Source: an uncultured Pelagibacteraceae bacterium (lineage in GTDB: Bacteria; Pseudomonadota; Alphaproteobacteria; Pelagibacterales; Pelagibacteraceae). From it: DNA of 47,502 bases. Under the pieces are notes generated by a model. That model saw only the letters and a program-made list of their open reading frames with translations. It was not told the origin of the DNA and did no database searches. The position numbers were made by a program, and so were the translations under genes. Shown piece after piece: positions 1-9,633 of this stretch (position 1 is its first letter; every line of letters begins with the position of its first letter). The DNA lies in NCBI GenBank assembly GCA_902588635.1, contig CACIPW010000004.1, forward strand, positions 1 through 47,502, in the 5' to 3' direction.

Positions 1-1
1 G

Positions 2-193
2 ATTTATAATGTTAAAAGAGATTTAGAAAAAATTATAAAAAACTTTATATCAACGGAGATTTGCTGGTTACCAATAAATAGCGTAGAAGTTAAAGGTGAG
101 GAACTAAAAACGGTTTTAGAATTTCTAGAAGAACTTGAAGAAGATGATGATGTTCAAAACGTGTATACAAATTTAACCACAGGTATCAGTTAA
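2..193 (+). CDS. yebC: YebC/PmpR (TACO1) family protein, C-terminal part
   Basis: This is the 3' end of a gene that begins left of the window; about 63 codons are visible, in the frame that ends with TAA at 191-193. The ending, with the acidic stretch EELEEDDDVQNVYTN, is typical of the YebC/PmpR family C-terminus. Members are DNA-binding regulators, and TACO1 in mitochondria acts in translation. The stop overlaps the next gene's start by one base (TAATG), so the two are probably translationally coupled. yebC beside ruvC is a common proteobacterial arrangement. The family is assigned from the C-terminal tail only. Confidence 0.8.
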   Translation: MYNVKRDLEKIIKNFISTEICWLPINSVEVKGEELKTVLEFLEELEEDDDVQNVYTNLTTGIS

Positions 194-687
194 TGTTAAT
201 AATTGGAATTGACCCAGGAATTACAGGATCAATATGTTTTTTTGAAGATGGTAAAATAATTGATTTAATTGAAATGCCAAATATGGCTGATGGGAAAAAA
301 CAAAAAAAACAAGTAAATGGAGCTCAAATTTATAATGAAATTTTTTTAAGAACAAAAAATGTAGAAAAAAAAAATATTAAAGTTGTAATAGAACATGTGT
401 CTGCAATGCCTGGTCAAGGAGTGACTAGCATGTTTAATTTTGGCCAATCTTTTGGAGTTTTAAAAGGCATTTGTTCAGCTATGCAACTTTCCACACATTT
501 TGTTAGACCAATAAAATGGAAGAAATTTTTTAACTTAATTAACGCTGAAAAAGATGCAAGCAGAACTAAGGCTATAGAAATTTTTCCATATATTTCGACT
601 CAATTATCTAGGAAAAAAGATGCAAATAAAGCAGATGCCGCTTTAATTGCTAGTTTTTTTTACGAAACTTACCAATCTGATCAATAA
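193..687 (+). CDS. ruvC: RuvC-like Holliday junction resolvase, phage-type
   Basis: A 164-residue RNase H-fold nuclease expected to cut four-way DNA junctions. The N-terminal GIDPGITG motif places the first catalytic aspartate at D7. E67 in VIEHV is the second acid, and D148 in NKADAALIA supplies a late one, with D143 nearby. The central segment PGQGVTSMFNFGQSFG matches RuvC-like proteins usually seen in phages and prophages. It differs from the canonical bacterial form, which has a KLGQARG-type segment and a DAADALA ending. It sits in the normal chromosomal place after yebC, but ruvA and ruvB do not follow; tolQ comes next after 54 bases. The nuclease fold is clear. The claim that it replaces the housekeeping enzyme is inference. 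Confidence 0.85.
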   Translation: MLIIGIDPGITGSICFFEDGKIIDLIEMPNMADGKKQKKQVNGAQIYNEIFLRTKNVEKKNIKVVIEHVSAMPGQGVTSMFNFGQSFGVLKGICSAMQLSTHFVRPIKWKKFFNLINAEKDASRTKAIEIFPYISTQLSRKKDANKADAALIASFFYETYQSDQ

Positions 688-741
688 ATATTTTAACAAT
701 AAAGACAAATTCATGACACATTTTAGTGTGAGATCTAATCA

Positions 742-1416
742 ATGGAAACAGATATCACATCACAAGCTGTAGGGTTAGCAAGTAATACAGATTTTTCGAT
801 TCTAAAACTATTTATCAGAGCGGATATAATTGTTAAGAGCGTTATAGTAATTTTAATAGTTTGCTCTATATACTCATGGGCAGTCATAATTGAAAAAATA
901 AAATTATTTAAAAAAATAAACTCTTCCTCTGAAGATTTTGAAAATAAGTTTTGGAAATCAAAATCTGCAGAAAGTTTTTACAATAGTCTTCCTTCAAAAA
1001 CTGAAGATCCAATGGCAAGAGTTTTTATGGATTCAATGCATATAATGTTAAAATCTAGACGAAGCTCAAATTTGGATGAAAAAATGTCTAGGATGTTAGA
1101 AATAAATATCGAGAAGCAAATGGAAAAAATTGAAAAAGGATACACGTTCCTCGCTACCGTTGGATCAACCGCACCTTTTATAGGTTTGTTCGGAACAGTT
1201 TGGGGAATAATGAATTCTTTTCAATCAATTGCCATATCAAGAAATACAAGTTTGGCAATTGTAGCCCCTGGGATAGCGGAAGCATTATTTGCTACTGCTT
1301 TGGGTTTATTGGCAGCAATACCTGCAGTTGTTGCTTATAATAAGTTTAATAACGATGCAAAAAAGTATACTCAAAAATTAGAAAATTTTTCAAAAAGATT
1401 TTTATCAATAATCTAA
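742..1416 (+). CDS. tolQ: TolQ, Tol-Pal proton channel subunit
   Basis: A 224-residue inner-membrane protein of the TolQ/ExbB/MotA family. Hydrophobic segments lie at about residues 33-51, 140-160 and 170-195. The conserved region GSTAPFIGLFGTVWGIMNSF is visible at about 141-160. TolQ and TolR use the proton motive force to energise TolA, which pulls the outer membrane in during division. tolR starts one base after its stop, and tolA, tolB, pal and cpoB follow. The thioesterase gene ybgC, often first in this operon, is absent between ruvC and tolQ. Confidence 0.95.
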   Translation: METDITSQAVGLASNTDFSILKLFIRADIIVKSVIVILIVCSIYSWAVIIEKIKLFKKINSSSEDFENKFWKSKSAESFYNSLPSKTEDPMARVFMDSMHIMLKSRRSSNLDEKMSRMLEINIEKQMEKIEKGYTFLATVGSTAPFIGLFGTVWGIMNSFQSIAISRNTSLAIVAPGIAEALFATALGLLAAIPAVVAYNKFNNDAKKYTQKLENFSKRFLSII

Positions 1417-1417
1417 A

Positions 1418-1834
1418 ATGGCTTTTAATTTAAAACGTTCATCAAAAGAACCTATGAGCGAAATCAATGTAACACCATTTGTTGATGTAATGTTGGTGCT
1501 TCTAATTATTTTTATGGTAACAGCGCCTTTGTTAACAGTAGGGGTTCAAGTTGATTTGCCAGAGAGCTCTGCTGACTCGTTACCAGAAGAACAAGAACCT
1601 TTGACATTGAGCATCAACTCAAAAGGTGAAATTTTTATACAAGAATCTAAAATTGAATATGATAAAATTATAGCAAAAATATTAGCAGTTTCAAAAAATA
1701 GAACCGATACAAGAATTTATGTTAGAGGAGACAAAACAATTAACTATGGAAGAGTTTTAGAAATTATGGGAATGTTGTCTGGTTCAGGATTTACTAAAGT
1801 AGCGTTAATTTCTGAGCCATATAGAGAAAGGTAA
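1418..1834 (+). CDS. tolR: TolR, Tol-Pal proton channel subunit
   Basis: A 138-residue ExbD/TolR family protein. The signature SEINVTPFVDVMLVLLIIFMV at about residues 14-34 contains the single membrane helix and the conserved aspartate (D23) that carries protons. The remainder is periplasmic and includes the LPESSAD segment. Length and order are typical. It is separated from tolQ by one base and is certainly in the same transcript; tolA follows after five bases. Confidence 0.95.
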   Translation: MAFNLKRSSKEPMSEINVTPFVDVMLVLLIIFMVTAPLLTVGVQVDLPESSADSLPEEQEPLTLSINSKGEIFIQESKIEYDKIIAKILAVSKNRTDTRIYVRGDKTINYGRVLEIMGMLSGSGFTKVALISEPYRER

Positions 1835-1839
1835 ATTTT

Positions 1840-2646
1840 TTGACTAGAAATATTATCATTTCTTCAACTTTTCATTTAATTATAATTTTTATTACTGCAA
1901 TGAGTCTGCCTTTTTTAGCAAAAAAACCAATCGATCTTCCACCTATTGTTTCGGTCGAATTGATACAAATTACAGATATAACTAATATTCCTTTTGCTCC
2001 TAAAGCAAAAAAAATAATTGAAAAAGTTAAAGAAAAAGAAAAATTAGTCTCAGAACAAGCACCACCTAAAGTTGTTAAAAAAGAAAAGCCAGATGCTGTT
2101 CCACTGCCCGATGAAAAAATAGAAAAAGTTAAAAAATTAGAGGATAAAAAACAAAATCCTGAAAAAATAGATAACGAAATAAAACAAGTTTCAGAATTTG
2201 AAAAAGAAGAACTGTTTGACCCCAATAATATTGCTGCACTTATAGATAAATCAAAAGAAGATGTAGGAGAAACAACAGATAAATCTAATAAAGTTTCCCA
2301 AGATCAAGACAGAACAGTAGAAAATATTGGACTATCTTTAAGTGAGGAGGACGCATTAAAAGCTCAAATTTTTGGTTGTTGGAGCATTCCACTTGGTTTA
2401 CCTTATAATGAAAATTTATTAGTGAGAATTAAATTAAAACTAAAACCAGATGGCTCAGTTATTAAATCAGAAATATTGGATCACGCAAGAATGAATAAAC
2501 CAGGCCAAGGTTTTTACAAAGTTTTAGCGGAAAGTGCGTTAAGAGCTATTCAACTATGTCAGCCTCTTAGAGTTCCAACTACAGGTTATGAAAGATGGAA
2601 AGATCTACAGTTAAATTTTGACGCAAGAGAAATGTTAGAGGGATAA
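1840..2646 (+). CDS. tolA: TolA, periplasm-spanning energy transducer
   Basis: 268 residues with a TTG start at 1840. An N-terminal membrane helix lies at about residues 5-25. It is followed by a Lys/Glu/Pro-rich, probably helical periplasmic segment (about 55-165). The C-terminal globular domain (about 170-268) contains GCWSIPLG and a second cysteine in QLCQPL, a possible disulfide. This is the TolA layout: the N-terminal helix contacts TolQR and the C-terminal domain reaches TolB/Pal. Assignment relies on layout and position between tolR and tolB, because TolA sequences diverge strongly. No other ATG gives a better start. Confidence 0.88.
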   Translation: MTRNIIISSTFHLIIIFITAMSLPFLAKKPIDLPPIVSVELIQITDITNIPFAPKAKKIIEKVKEKEKLVSEQAPPKVVKKEKPDAVPLPDEKIEKVKKLEDKKQNPEKIDNEIKQVSEFEKEELFDPNNIAALIDKSKEDVGETTDKSNKVSQDQDRTVENIGLSLSEEDALKAQIFGCWSIPLGLPYNENLLVRIKLKLKPDGSVIKSEILDHARMNKPGQGFYKVLAESALRAIQLCQPLRVPTTGYERWKDLQLNFDAREMLEG

Positions 2647-2648
2647 TT

Positions 2649-3989
2649 ATGTTGTTTAGATATTTATTAATTTTAATCTTTTTAATTCCTTTAAATTCTT
2701 TTGCTTTAATTGAAGTTGATATAACTAGAGGAAATTTAACCCCTCTTCCTATTGCAGTCTCACCTTTATCTTTAGATGAAGAATCAAAACAAAACTTAAA
2801 GAAAATATTACAAAAAGAAGACTTAGGATCAGAAATTTCTATCGTTGTTGAAAATAATTTAAAGAAGTCTGGACTTTTTAATCCTTTAAATAAAGACTCT
2901 TTTCTTCAAAAGCCAGATATTGCTCATTTAAAACCTAGATTTGAAGATTGGGCTTTAATTAAAGCGCAAGCCTTAATTACTGGTAAAGTTACTATTTCTG
3001 ATGAAAAATTAAGAGTTGAATTTAGACTTTGGGATGTGCTTGCCGCAAAAGAAATGATGGCACTGGCTTTTACTACAGTTCCAACTAACTGGAGAAGAGT
3101 TGGGCATATTATAACTGATAAAATCTATGAAAGGTTAACAGGAGAAAAAGGTTATTTTGATACAAGAATTATATATGTTGCTGAAGAAGGGCCAAAAATA
3201 AAAAGGATCAAAAAGTTAGCAATAATGGATCAAGATGGATTCAATACAAAATATTTAACTTTAGGAAATGAGCTGGTTTTAACTCCAAGATTTAACCCAA
3301 CCAATCAAATGGTTACCTATCTTTCCTACTTTAGAAATTTACCAAGAGTTTATTTGCTAGATATTGAAACTGGCATTCAAGAAGTAGTGGGAGACTTTCC
3401 TGGAATGACATTTGCTCCAAGATTTTCTCCTGACGGTAAAAAAATTATAATGAGTTTTGCACAGGATGGAAATTCTGATATTTATACTATGGATCTTGAA
3501 AATAGAATTGTTGAAAGAATTACAAATCATCCATCAATAGACACTTCTCCTTCATATTCACCAGACGGCAAATATATTTGCTTCAATTCTGATAGAAGTG
3601 GTTATCAACAAATTTATATTATGAAAAGTGATGGATCTAAGGTTAAAAGAATATCTTTTGGCAGAGGTTTATACGGAACACCAGTTTGGTCCCCAAGGGG
3701 TGATTTAATAGCTTTTACAAAATTACACAAAGGCAAGTTTTATATCGGAGTAATGAGAACTAATGGAAAAGGCGAAAGGTTATTAACTGAAAATTTTTAT
3801 CAAGAAGCACCTTCATGGTCGCCAAACGGAAGAGTTTTAATTTTTTATAGAGAAACAAAAACAGACGAAAAAGGAGAGGGATTTTCAGCAAAATTATGGT
3901 CAATAGATTTAACTGGATATAATGAGAGGCTTGTAGACACTGAAACCGATGCTTCTGACCCATCTTGGTCGTCTTTATTAAGCAATTAA
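2649..3989 (+). CDS. tolB: TolB, periplasmic beta-propeller of Tol-Pal
   Basis: 446 residues with an N-terminal signal peptide (hydrophobic core about 4-18, followed by [11 protein letters not shown]). An N-terminal TolB domain runs to about residue 165. After it come repeated WD40-like/TolB propeller units with motifs such as [33 protein letters not shown] and [11 protein letters not shown]. TolB binds Pal and TolA in the periplasm. It starts two bases after the tolA stop. Length is normal for the family and no key part is missing. Confidence 0.96.
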   Translation: MLFRYLLILIFLIPLNSFALIEVDITRGNLTPLPIAVSPLSLDEESKQNLKKILQKEDLGSEISIVVENNLKKSGLFNPLNKDSFLQKPDIAHLKPRFEDWALIKAQALITGKVTISDEKLRVEFRLWDVLAAKEMMALAFTTVPTNWRRVGHIITDKIYERLTGEKGYFDTRIIYVAEEGPKIKRIKKLAIMDQDGFNTKYLTLGNELVLTPRFNPTNQMVTYLSYFRNLPRVYLLDIETGIQEVVGDFPGMTFAPRFSPDGKKIIMSFAQDGNSDIYTMDLENRIVERITNHPSIDTSPSYSPDGKYICFNSDRSGYQQIYIMKSDGSKVKRISFGRGLYGTPVWSPRGDLIAFTKLHKGKFYIGVMRTNGKGERLLTENFYQEAPSWSPNGRVLIFYRETKTDEKGEGFSAKLWSIDLTGYNERLVDTETDASDPSWSSLLSN

Positions 3990-4068
3990 TATTAAATAGT
4001 TGATTTTTAGGCTTGAAAGATCTAATTAGGTGTGAAAAAGTCGTAATATTCAATTTTAAGGAGTAGTA

Positions 4069-4548
4069 ATGAATGTAAACAAAATTTTTAAAAATGCATT
4101 TCTAGTAGCTTTCACATGCTTAGCATTATCTGCTTGTGCAAAAAAAGTTAGCACGTCAGGCCAGCTACAGGGCGATGTATATACTGGAACAGACACAGTT
4201 GAATATTTAGCAAAGGGTGTTCCAGACAGAGTTTTCTTTGCAACTAATGAGTCTGTTTTAACAACTAAGTCTAGAGAGACTTTAAGAAAACAAGCTGCTT
4301 GGTTAAGAAAAAATTCAAAAATTAATATAGTAGTTGAAGGTCACGCTGACGAAAGAGGAACAAGAGAGTATAACTTGGCATTAGGAGAAAGAAGAGCTAA
4401 TGCTGCAAAAGATTATTTAATGACTTATGGAATTTCTGCAGACAGAATTTCAGTAATCAGTTATGGAAAAGAAAGACCTGTGGACTCAGGATCGAATCCA
4501 CTTTCTTGGTCGAAAAACAGAAGATCAGTTACAGTAAAAGCTAACTAA
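4069..4548 (+). CDS. pal: Pal, peptidoglycan-associated lipoprotein
   Basis: 159 residues. The signal peptide ends in a lipobox, LALSACA, so the cysteine at about residue 23 should be lipidated and anchored in the outer membrane. The OmpA-like C-terminal domain carries VEGHADERGTREYNLALGERRA, which binds diaminopimelate in peptidoglycan. A good ribosome binding site (AAGGAG) precedes the ATG. A 79-base gap separates it from tolB, leaving room for a separate promoter. An intrinsic terminator follows directly, so pal probably ends one transcript. Confidence 0.97.
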   Translation: MNVNKIFKNAFLVAFTCLALSACAKKVSTSGQLQGDVYTGTDTVEYLAKGVPDRVFFATNESVLTTKSRETLRKQAAWLRKNSKINIVVEGHADERGTREYNLALGERRANAAKDYLMTYGISADRISVISYGKERPVDSGSNPLSWSKNRRSVTVKAN

Positions 4549-4557
4549 AAAGTTTTA

Positions 4558-4598
4558 AAAAAAGACCCTGTTATTAAATTATCAGGGTCTTTTTTTTG
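4558..4598 (+). terminator. Rho-independent terminator after pal
   Basis: A perfect 10-base-pair inverted repeat, AAAGACCCTG at 4561-4570 and CAGGGTCTTT at 4583-4592, encloses a 12-base loop and runs into a T tract at 4590-4597. It lies just past the pal stop. cpoB starts 28 bases further on, so cpoB depends on read-through or on its own promoter. Confidence 0.9.
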
Positions 4599-4625
4599 CC
4601 ATCATTATAACTACTAATAAATTAA

Positions 4626-5621
4626 ATGCTAAAGATTACAAAATATATATCGATTAGTTTTTTTTTAATTTTAATTTTAATTTTTTCAAACAATAAAATT
4701 GCTGCTGAAACTGAAGATGAAGAAATAGGAGTAATTTTAGAATCAATTCAAAAAGATATAAAAACTTTAGAAAAAGCAGTTTATTCAGAAAAAGATAATT
4801 CTTTATCAAGTAATTCTTTAGATCAAAATTCTGAAGATGTGCTTACAAGACATTTGTTAAAATTGTCAGAAATTGAAAAACAATTTCGAGATTTAACAAA
4901 TAAGTTTGAAGAAATAAATTTTAAGTTAGATAAATTATCAAACAGACTATCAAAAGTTCAAGCAGATAATCAGGTTAGATTTCAACAGTTAGAAAATAAT
5001 ACTATTACTAAAACAGTTAATACTGAAGAGAATAAAACAGTTGCTTCAACAATTAATGAAGAAGATGAAATTTTGCCTGGATCATCACAACCACAAGACC
5101 TTGGTTCAATTTCTTACAAAGATACAGAAACAAATTTATCAACACAAGAAACTCAATCAATAGAATCAACTGGGACAGTAGTCACTGAAGAATTTCGTTC
5201 AGAAGAAAAATTATTACCAGACGAAACTCCAGAAAAACAATATGAGTTTGCAACTAGTTTTTTAAAAGTTGGTGACTACAATACGGCCGAACGTGCGTTT
5301 AAAGAATTTGTTGATATAAATCCAGAACACAAATTAGCAGGTAACGCACAATATTGGTACGCTGAAACTTTTAGAATTAGGCAATTGTATACCGATGCAG
5401 CATCTGCATATCTTGAAGGATATCAAAAATATCCTAAAAGTGATAAGGGTCCTATAAATTTATTAAAACTTGGTGTATCATTGGTCCAGATAGGAGAAAA
5501 AGATCAAGGTTGTTTAATGATCACTGGAGTACAAAAACAATACCCTGAAGCAAAACAGTCTGTTCTTCAAAAAGCAAAATATGAAGAAAAAAAGTTTGAG
5601 TGTAAAAAGAAAAAAACATGA
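4626..5621 (+). CDS. cpoB: CpoB/YbgF, Tol-associated cell division coordinator
   Basis: 331 residues. The signal peptide covers about 1-27 (a run of Ile/Leu/Phe ending before AAETEDE). A coiled coil rich in Leu, Lys and Glu lies at about 80-130, followed by a low-complexity Ser/Thr/Glu linker at about 130-210. TPR repeats fill about 215-330 (YEFATSFLKVGDYNTAERAFKEFV, YWYAETFR). This coiled coil plus TPR layout is that of YbgF/CpoB, which links Tol-Pal to peptidoglycan synthesis. The linker looks longer than in enteric homologues. The 3' end overlaps tilS by 41 bases. Confidence 0.88.
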   Translation: MLKITKYISISFFLILILIFSNNKIAAETEDEEIGVILESIQKDIKTLEKAVYSEKDNSLSSNSLDQNSEDVLTRHLLKLSEIEKQFRDLTNKFEEINFKLDKLSNRLSKVQADNQVRFQQLENNTITKTVNTEENKTVASTINEEDEILPGSSQPQDLGSISYKDTETNLSTQETQSIESTGTVVTEEFRSEEKLLPDETPEKQYEFATSFLKVGDYNTAERAFKEFVDINPEHKLAGNAQYWYAETFRIRQLYTDAASAYLEGYQKYPKSDKGPINLLKLGVSLVQIGEKDQGCLMITGVQKQYPEAKQSVLQKAKYEEKKFECKKKKT

Positions 5622-6618
5622 TTTAATTCTTAAACATTTAAACGACAAAGATATTTTAAAAGTTTTCAAAGAGTTTAATAAAACAATAGATATTAAAAGA
5701 AAATATGCTGTAGCAATTTCTGGAGGTCCTGACAGTCTTGCTCTAGCTTATTTTAGTAAATGTGCTTCAATAATTTATAATACAAAAATTAAATACTATT
5801 TGGTTGATCACAAGCTAAGAAAAGAGTCAACAAAGGAAGCTAAAAAAGTTTTACAAACTCTTAAAAAATTAAAAATAAATTGTAAAATTTTAACTTGGAA
5901 AGGAAAAAAGCCTAAATCCAATATTCAATCTATTGCTAGAAATAAAAGATATACTTTATTAACAAACGAATGCAAAAAATTTAATATTTCATTTTTATTA
6001 TTAGGTCATCATCTTGATGATTTGTATGAAAATTTTTTGTTAAGAATTTTAAGAGGAAGCGGTTTAAAAGGGTTAGCATCTATGGATAAAACGTCTGATA
6101 ACAATTTTAATAATATCAAAATAATTAGGCCATTAATGGATGTAAAAAAATCTGATTTGAAAAAAATATCAAAAAAAGTCTTCAAATTTTTTGTTGAAGA
6201 TCCTTCAAATTCTAACGAAAATTTTAAAAGAATTAGAATAAGAAAACTAATAAATACTTTAGAACTTGAAGGTCTAGATAAAAATAAACTAAAACTTACA
6301 ATCAAAAATTTGAAAAATGCAAATGATGCTGTTAACTTTTACACAAAAAAAAATATTGATGAAAATTCAATTTTCTTTAAAGAAAAAAATAAGTTTTTTT
6401 TAAGTAAAACTTTTTTTACTCAACCTAATGAAATTATTTTTAGATCCCTTGGAGAGATTATAAAAATAATTGGTAAGAAATATTATTTACCCAGAGGCAA
6501 AAGTATAAGTTCTATTGTGTCAGATATTAAATCTGGTAAATTTAAAAAAACAACTTTAGGGGGCTCTGTGATTCAAAAAACAAGCGAAACTGTGATTGTT
6601 TTTTCAGAAAGGTCATGA
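5581..6618 (+). CDS. tilS: TilS, tRNA(Ile)-lysidine synthetase
   Basis: 345 residues. The PP-loop ATP-binding motif AISGGPDSLALAY starts at about residue 43. Downstream are VDHKLRKES and the region GHHLDDLYENFLLRILRGSG, both typical of TilS. The enzyme converts C34 of the CAU anticodon of tRNA-Ile into lysidine so that it reads AUA, an essential step where AUA is common, as in this AT-rich genome. The first in-frame start is ATG 5581, inside cpoB; a TTG at 5596 is the only near alternative. The gene is likely translated by coupling to cpoB. Confidence 0.93.
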   Translation: MKKKSLSVKRKKHDLILKHLNDKDILKVFKEFNKTIDIKRKYAVAISGGPDSLALAYFSKCASIIYNTKIKYYLVDHKLRKESTKEAKKVLQTLKKLKINCKILTWKGKKPKSNIQSIARNKRYTLLTNECKKFNISFLLLGHHLDDLYENFLLRILRGSGLKGLASMDKTSDNNFNNIKIIRPLMDVKKSDLKKISKKVFKFFVEDPSNSNENFKRIRIRKLINTLELEGLDKNKLKLTIKNLKNANDAVNFYTKKNIDENSIFFKEKNKFFLSKTFFTQPNEIIFRSLGEIIKIIGKKYYLPRGKSISSIVSDIKSGKFKKTTLGGSVIQKTSETVIVFSERS

Positions 6619-6681
6619 AAAAGCCAAATTTTGTACTAAAATGTCACTTGTTTAATTTACAATAATTCTTATCTTACAACT

Positions 6682-8574
6682 ATGAATTTTAAAAATTTAG
6701 CTATGTGGGCCGTTATAGTTTTTTTGACAGTGGGTCTTTACAACATGTTCAAAAATCCACAAGGATCTTTGAATAAATCTAATACTATTATCTTTTCAGA
6801 GTTTTTATCAGAAGTTGATAATGGAAGAGTAGTTAAAGTTGAAATTAAAGAAAACAATATTAAAGGTGTAATGTCTAACGGTGAAATATTTACAACTTAT
6901 TCACCAAACTATCCAAACCTAATAGAGAAACTTACAGAAAAAGGAGTGAGTATATCAGCGTCGCCTGTTGATGAAAAAATGCCGTCACTTCTCGGTGTTC
7001 TTTTGTCTTGGTTCCCAATGTTATTATTAATTGCAGTTTGGATTTTTTTTATGAGACAAATGCAAGGAGGAAAAGGTGGAGCTATGGGATTTGGTCGTTC
7101 AAAAGCTAAAATGATGAACGAATTAAAAGGTAAAGTAACTTTCAACGATGTGGCTGGTGTAGAAGAAGCGAAAGAAGAAGTTGAAGAAGTAGTAGAATTT
7201 TTAAAAGATCCTAAAAAATTTAGCAGACTAGGTGGCAAAATTCCAAGAGGATGTTTATTAGTTGGGGCGCCAGGAACTGGAAAAACTTTATTAGCCAGAG
7301 CTATAGCTGGAGAAGCAGGAGTTCCATTTTTTACAATTTCGGGATCTGATTTTGTTGAAATGTTCGTAGGAGTTGGCGCTTCAAGAGTTAGAGATATGTT
7401 TGAACAAGGTAAAAAACATTCTCCTTGTATAATTTTTATAGACGAAATTGATGCCGTTGGAAGAAGTAGAGGGGCAGGCTTGGGTGGAGGCAATGACGAA
7501 AGAGAACAAACTTTAAACCAATTGTTAGTGGAAATGGATGGTTTTGATACTAATGAAGGGGTAATTATAATTGCAGCAACTAACAGACCAGATGTACTAG
7601 ATCCTGCGCTATTAAGACCGGGAAGGTTTGATAGACAAGTAGTAGTTTCACTTCCAGATATTATTGGAAGAGAAAAAATATTAAAAGTACATGCAAAAAA
7701 AATATCAATGGCACCAGATGTCAATCTAAGAACAGTTGCGCGAGGTACGCCTGGATTTTCAGGGGCAGATTTAGCAAATTTAGTAAACGAAGCAGCTTTA
7801 TTAGCTGCGAGAAAAAATAAAAGAATTGTAACTTATAATGAATTTGAAGAGGCCAAAGATAAAGTAATGATGGGTGCAGAAAGAAGATCTATGGTAATGA
7901 CTGAAGAAGAAAAAAAATTAACAGCTTACCATGAAGCAGGTCATGCAATTGTAACCATTAATGAAAAAGCAGCTTACCCAATTCATAAAGCCACAATAAT
8001 ACCAAGAGGAAGAGCTTTGGGAATGGTTATGCAGTTACCAGAAAAAGATGAAGTTTCACAGACAAGAGAGCAGCTACATGCTCAAATGGCAATTGCCATG
8101 GGAGGAAGAGTTGCGGAAGAATTAATTTTTGGCGATGACAAAGTAACAACCGGAGCAGCAAGTGATATTGAGCAAGCAACAAAAAGAGCGAGGGCGATGG
8201 TTATGAGAGCAGGTCTTAGCAAAGAATTAGGACCAGTAGCTTATGGCGAAAATGAAGAAGAAGTCTTTTTAGGGCGTTCAGTTGCAAGGCAACAAAATAT
8301 GTCAGAAGAAACTGCAAAAAAAGTAGATTCTGAAATAAGAAAATATGTTGAAAAAGGGTACGAAAGAGCAAAAAAAGTATTAAGTGAAAAAATCGATGAT
8401 TTACATAAGCTAGCTAAAGCTCTTTTAATATACGAAACGTTAAAGGGAAGTGAAATTGAAGATTTAATCAATAAGAATATATATCCCGCTAATAAAAAAG
8501 ATCTAAAAGTAGAAGAAGAAAATCAAGATTCAGCTTTAGGTTCAATGGGATTAAAACCTAAAATAGTTCATTAA
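6682..8574 (+). CDS. ftsH: FtsH, ATP-dependent zinc metalloprotease
   Basis: 630 residues. Two N-terminal membrane helices at about 6-22 and 103-124 flank a periplasmic segment. The AAA domain has Walker A GAPGTGKT at 195-202 and Walker [12 protein letters not shown] at about 250-260, plus the second region of homology ending in RPGRFDR. The zinc site HEAGH lies at 417-421. FtsH degrades misfolded membrane proteins and short-lived cytoplasmic regulators; in enterics these include RpoH, whose gene is also in this window. The 63-base gap after tilS could hold a promoter; no clear Shine-Dalgarno precedes the ATG. Confidence 0.98.
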   Translation: MNFKNLAMWAVIVFLTVGLYNMFKNPQGSLNKSNTIIFSEFLSEVDNGRVVKVEIKENNIKGVMSNGEIFTTYSPNYPNLIEKLTEKGVSISASPVDEKMPSLLGVLLSWFPMLLLIAVWIFFMRQMQGGKGGAMGFGRSKAKMMNELKGKVTFNDVAGVEEAKEEVEEVVEFLKDPKKFSRLGGKIPRGCLLVGAPGTGKTLLARAIAGEAGVPFFTISGSDFVEMFVGVGASRVRDMFEQGKKHSPCIIFIDEIDAVGRSRGAGLGGGNDEREQTLNQLLVEMDGFDTNEGVIIIAATNRPDVLDPALLRPGRFDRQVVVSLPDIIGREKILKVHAKKISMAPDVNLRTVARGTPGFSGADLANLVNEAALLAARKNKRIVTYNEFEEAKDKVMMGAERRSMVMTEEEKKLTAYHEAGHAIVTINEKAAYPIHKATIIPRGRALGMVMQLPEKDEVSQTREQLHAQMAIAMGGRVAEELIFGDDKVTTGAASDIEQATKRARAMVMRAGLSKELGPVAYGENEEEVFLGRSVARQQNMSEETAKKVDSEIRKYVEKGYERAKKVLSEKIDDLHKLAKALLIYETLKGSEIEDLINKNIYPANKKDLKVEEENQDSALGSMGLKPKIVH

Positions 8575-8581
8575 ATTTAAG

Positions 8582-9631
8582 ATGATCAAATATTACACAA
8601 GAGCGTGTAATTTTTATTTAGGACAGAAATCAAAGGAAAAAGTTAAAAAGGGGTTTGCTCTATCTTTAAGTAATAACAATTTAATATCTTTTGACACTAT
8701 AGAAATCATAACTAGAAAATATAAAAAAAAAATCCATATAAGAGAAATAAAAAATCAGAGCTATAATGTTAAAAAAAAAATTAAAGAAGACATTAAGTTA
8801 ATTACAGAAAAAAAAAAATTTAAAGGATTAGATTTTTTAAATTTTCCTATTTTAATGGGAGTAATTAATTTAACACCTGATAGTTTTTCAGATGGAGGAA
8901 AATATGATAAAAAAAACTCTGGATTCAATCATGCAAGGTATTTAATAAAAAAAGGATGTGAAATTTTAGACATAGGTGGAGAGTCGACAAGACCAGGAGC
9001 TAAATATGTTAATAAAAAAATAGAATGGAAAAGAATTAATAAAACTTTAAAAAAAGTTAGAAAACTAAATACATTTATTTCTTTAGATACTCGAAAAAGC
9101 TGGATTATGGAAAAAGGAATAAAAAACAAAGTAAATTTAATAAATGATGTTTCTGGTTTGGATTATGATGCCAATACTATAAATGTTTTGAAAAAATATA
9201 AAATCCCATTTGTTATTCATCACATGCAAGGAACTCCAAAAAATATGCAAAAAAATCCAAGATATAAAAATGTTCTTTTGGATATTTATGATTTTTTTAA
9301 AAACAAAATAAAAAAAATGAGATCTCTTGGAATTAAACACAACAATATTATTTTGGATCCAGGTATTGGTTTTGGTAAAAACTTGAAACATAATATGACC
9401 TTAATTAACAACATTTCTATTTTTCACTCACTTGGATTTCCTATAATGTTGGGCGTTTCCAGAAAAAGATTTATTAAGGACTTATCTGGAAATAATGATA
9501 GCAAGGAAAGGTTAGGTGGCACAATATCATCTAGTTTATATGCAATGACACAAGGTATTCAAATATTAAGAGTTCACGATGTAAATGAAGTGAATCAAAG
9601 TATAAAAGTTTTTAAATCATTAAATTTTTAA
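8582..9631 (+). CDS. folP: Dihydropteroate synthase
   Basis: 349 residues. The pterin-binding signature MGVINLTPDSFSDGGKY lies at about 92-108, followed by GGESTRPGA, LDTRKSW, NDVSG, DPGIGFGK and GVSRKRF. It condenses p-aminobenzoate with the dihydropterin pyrophosphate in folate synthesis. About 88 residues precede the catalytic barrel, more than in typical 280-residue enzymes. That part is Lys-rich and has no motif that I recognise. The gene lies 7 bases after ftsH and 2 bases before glmM, matching the conserved ftsH-folP-glmM order. Confidence 0.95.
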   Translation: MIKYYTRACNFYLGQKSKEKVKKGFALSLSNNNLISFDTIEIITRKYKKKIHIREIKNQSYNVKKKIKEDIKLITEKKKFKGLDFLNFPILMGVINLTPDSFSDGGKYDKKNSGFNHARYLIKKGCEILDIGGESTRPGAKYVNKKIEWKRINKTLKKVRKLNTFISLDTRKSWIMEKGIKNKVNLINDVSGLDYDANTINVLKKYKIPFVIHHMQGTPKNMQKNPRYKNVLLDIYDFFKNKIKKMRSLGIKHNNIILDPGIGFGKNLKHNMTLINNISIFHSLGFPIMLGVSRKRFIKDLSGNNDSKERLGGTISSSLYAMTQGIQILRVHDVNEVNQSIKVFKSLNF

Positions 9632-9633
9632 TA

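Noticed and set aside
6909-7724. 271-codon open frame antisense to ftsH
   Set aside because: It mirrors the conserved AAA domain of ftsH and has no recognisable protein features; a shadow of biased codon use.
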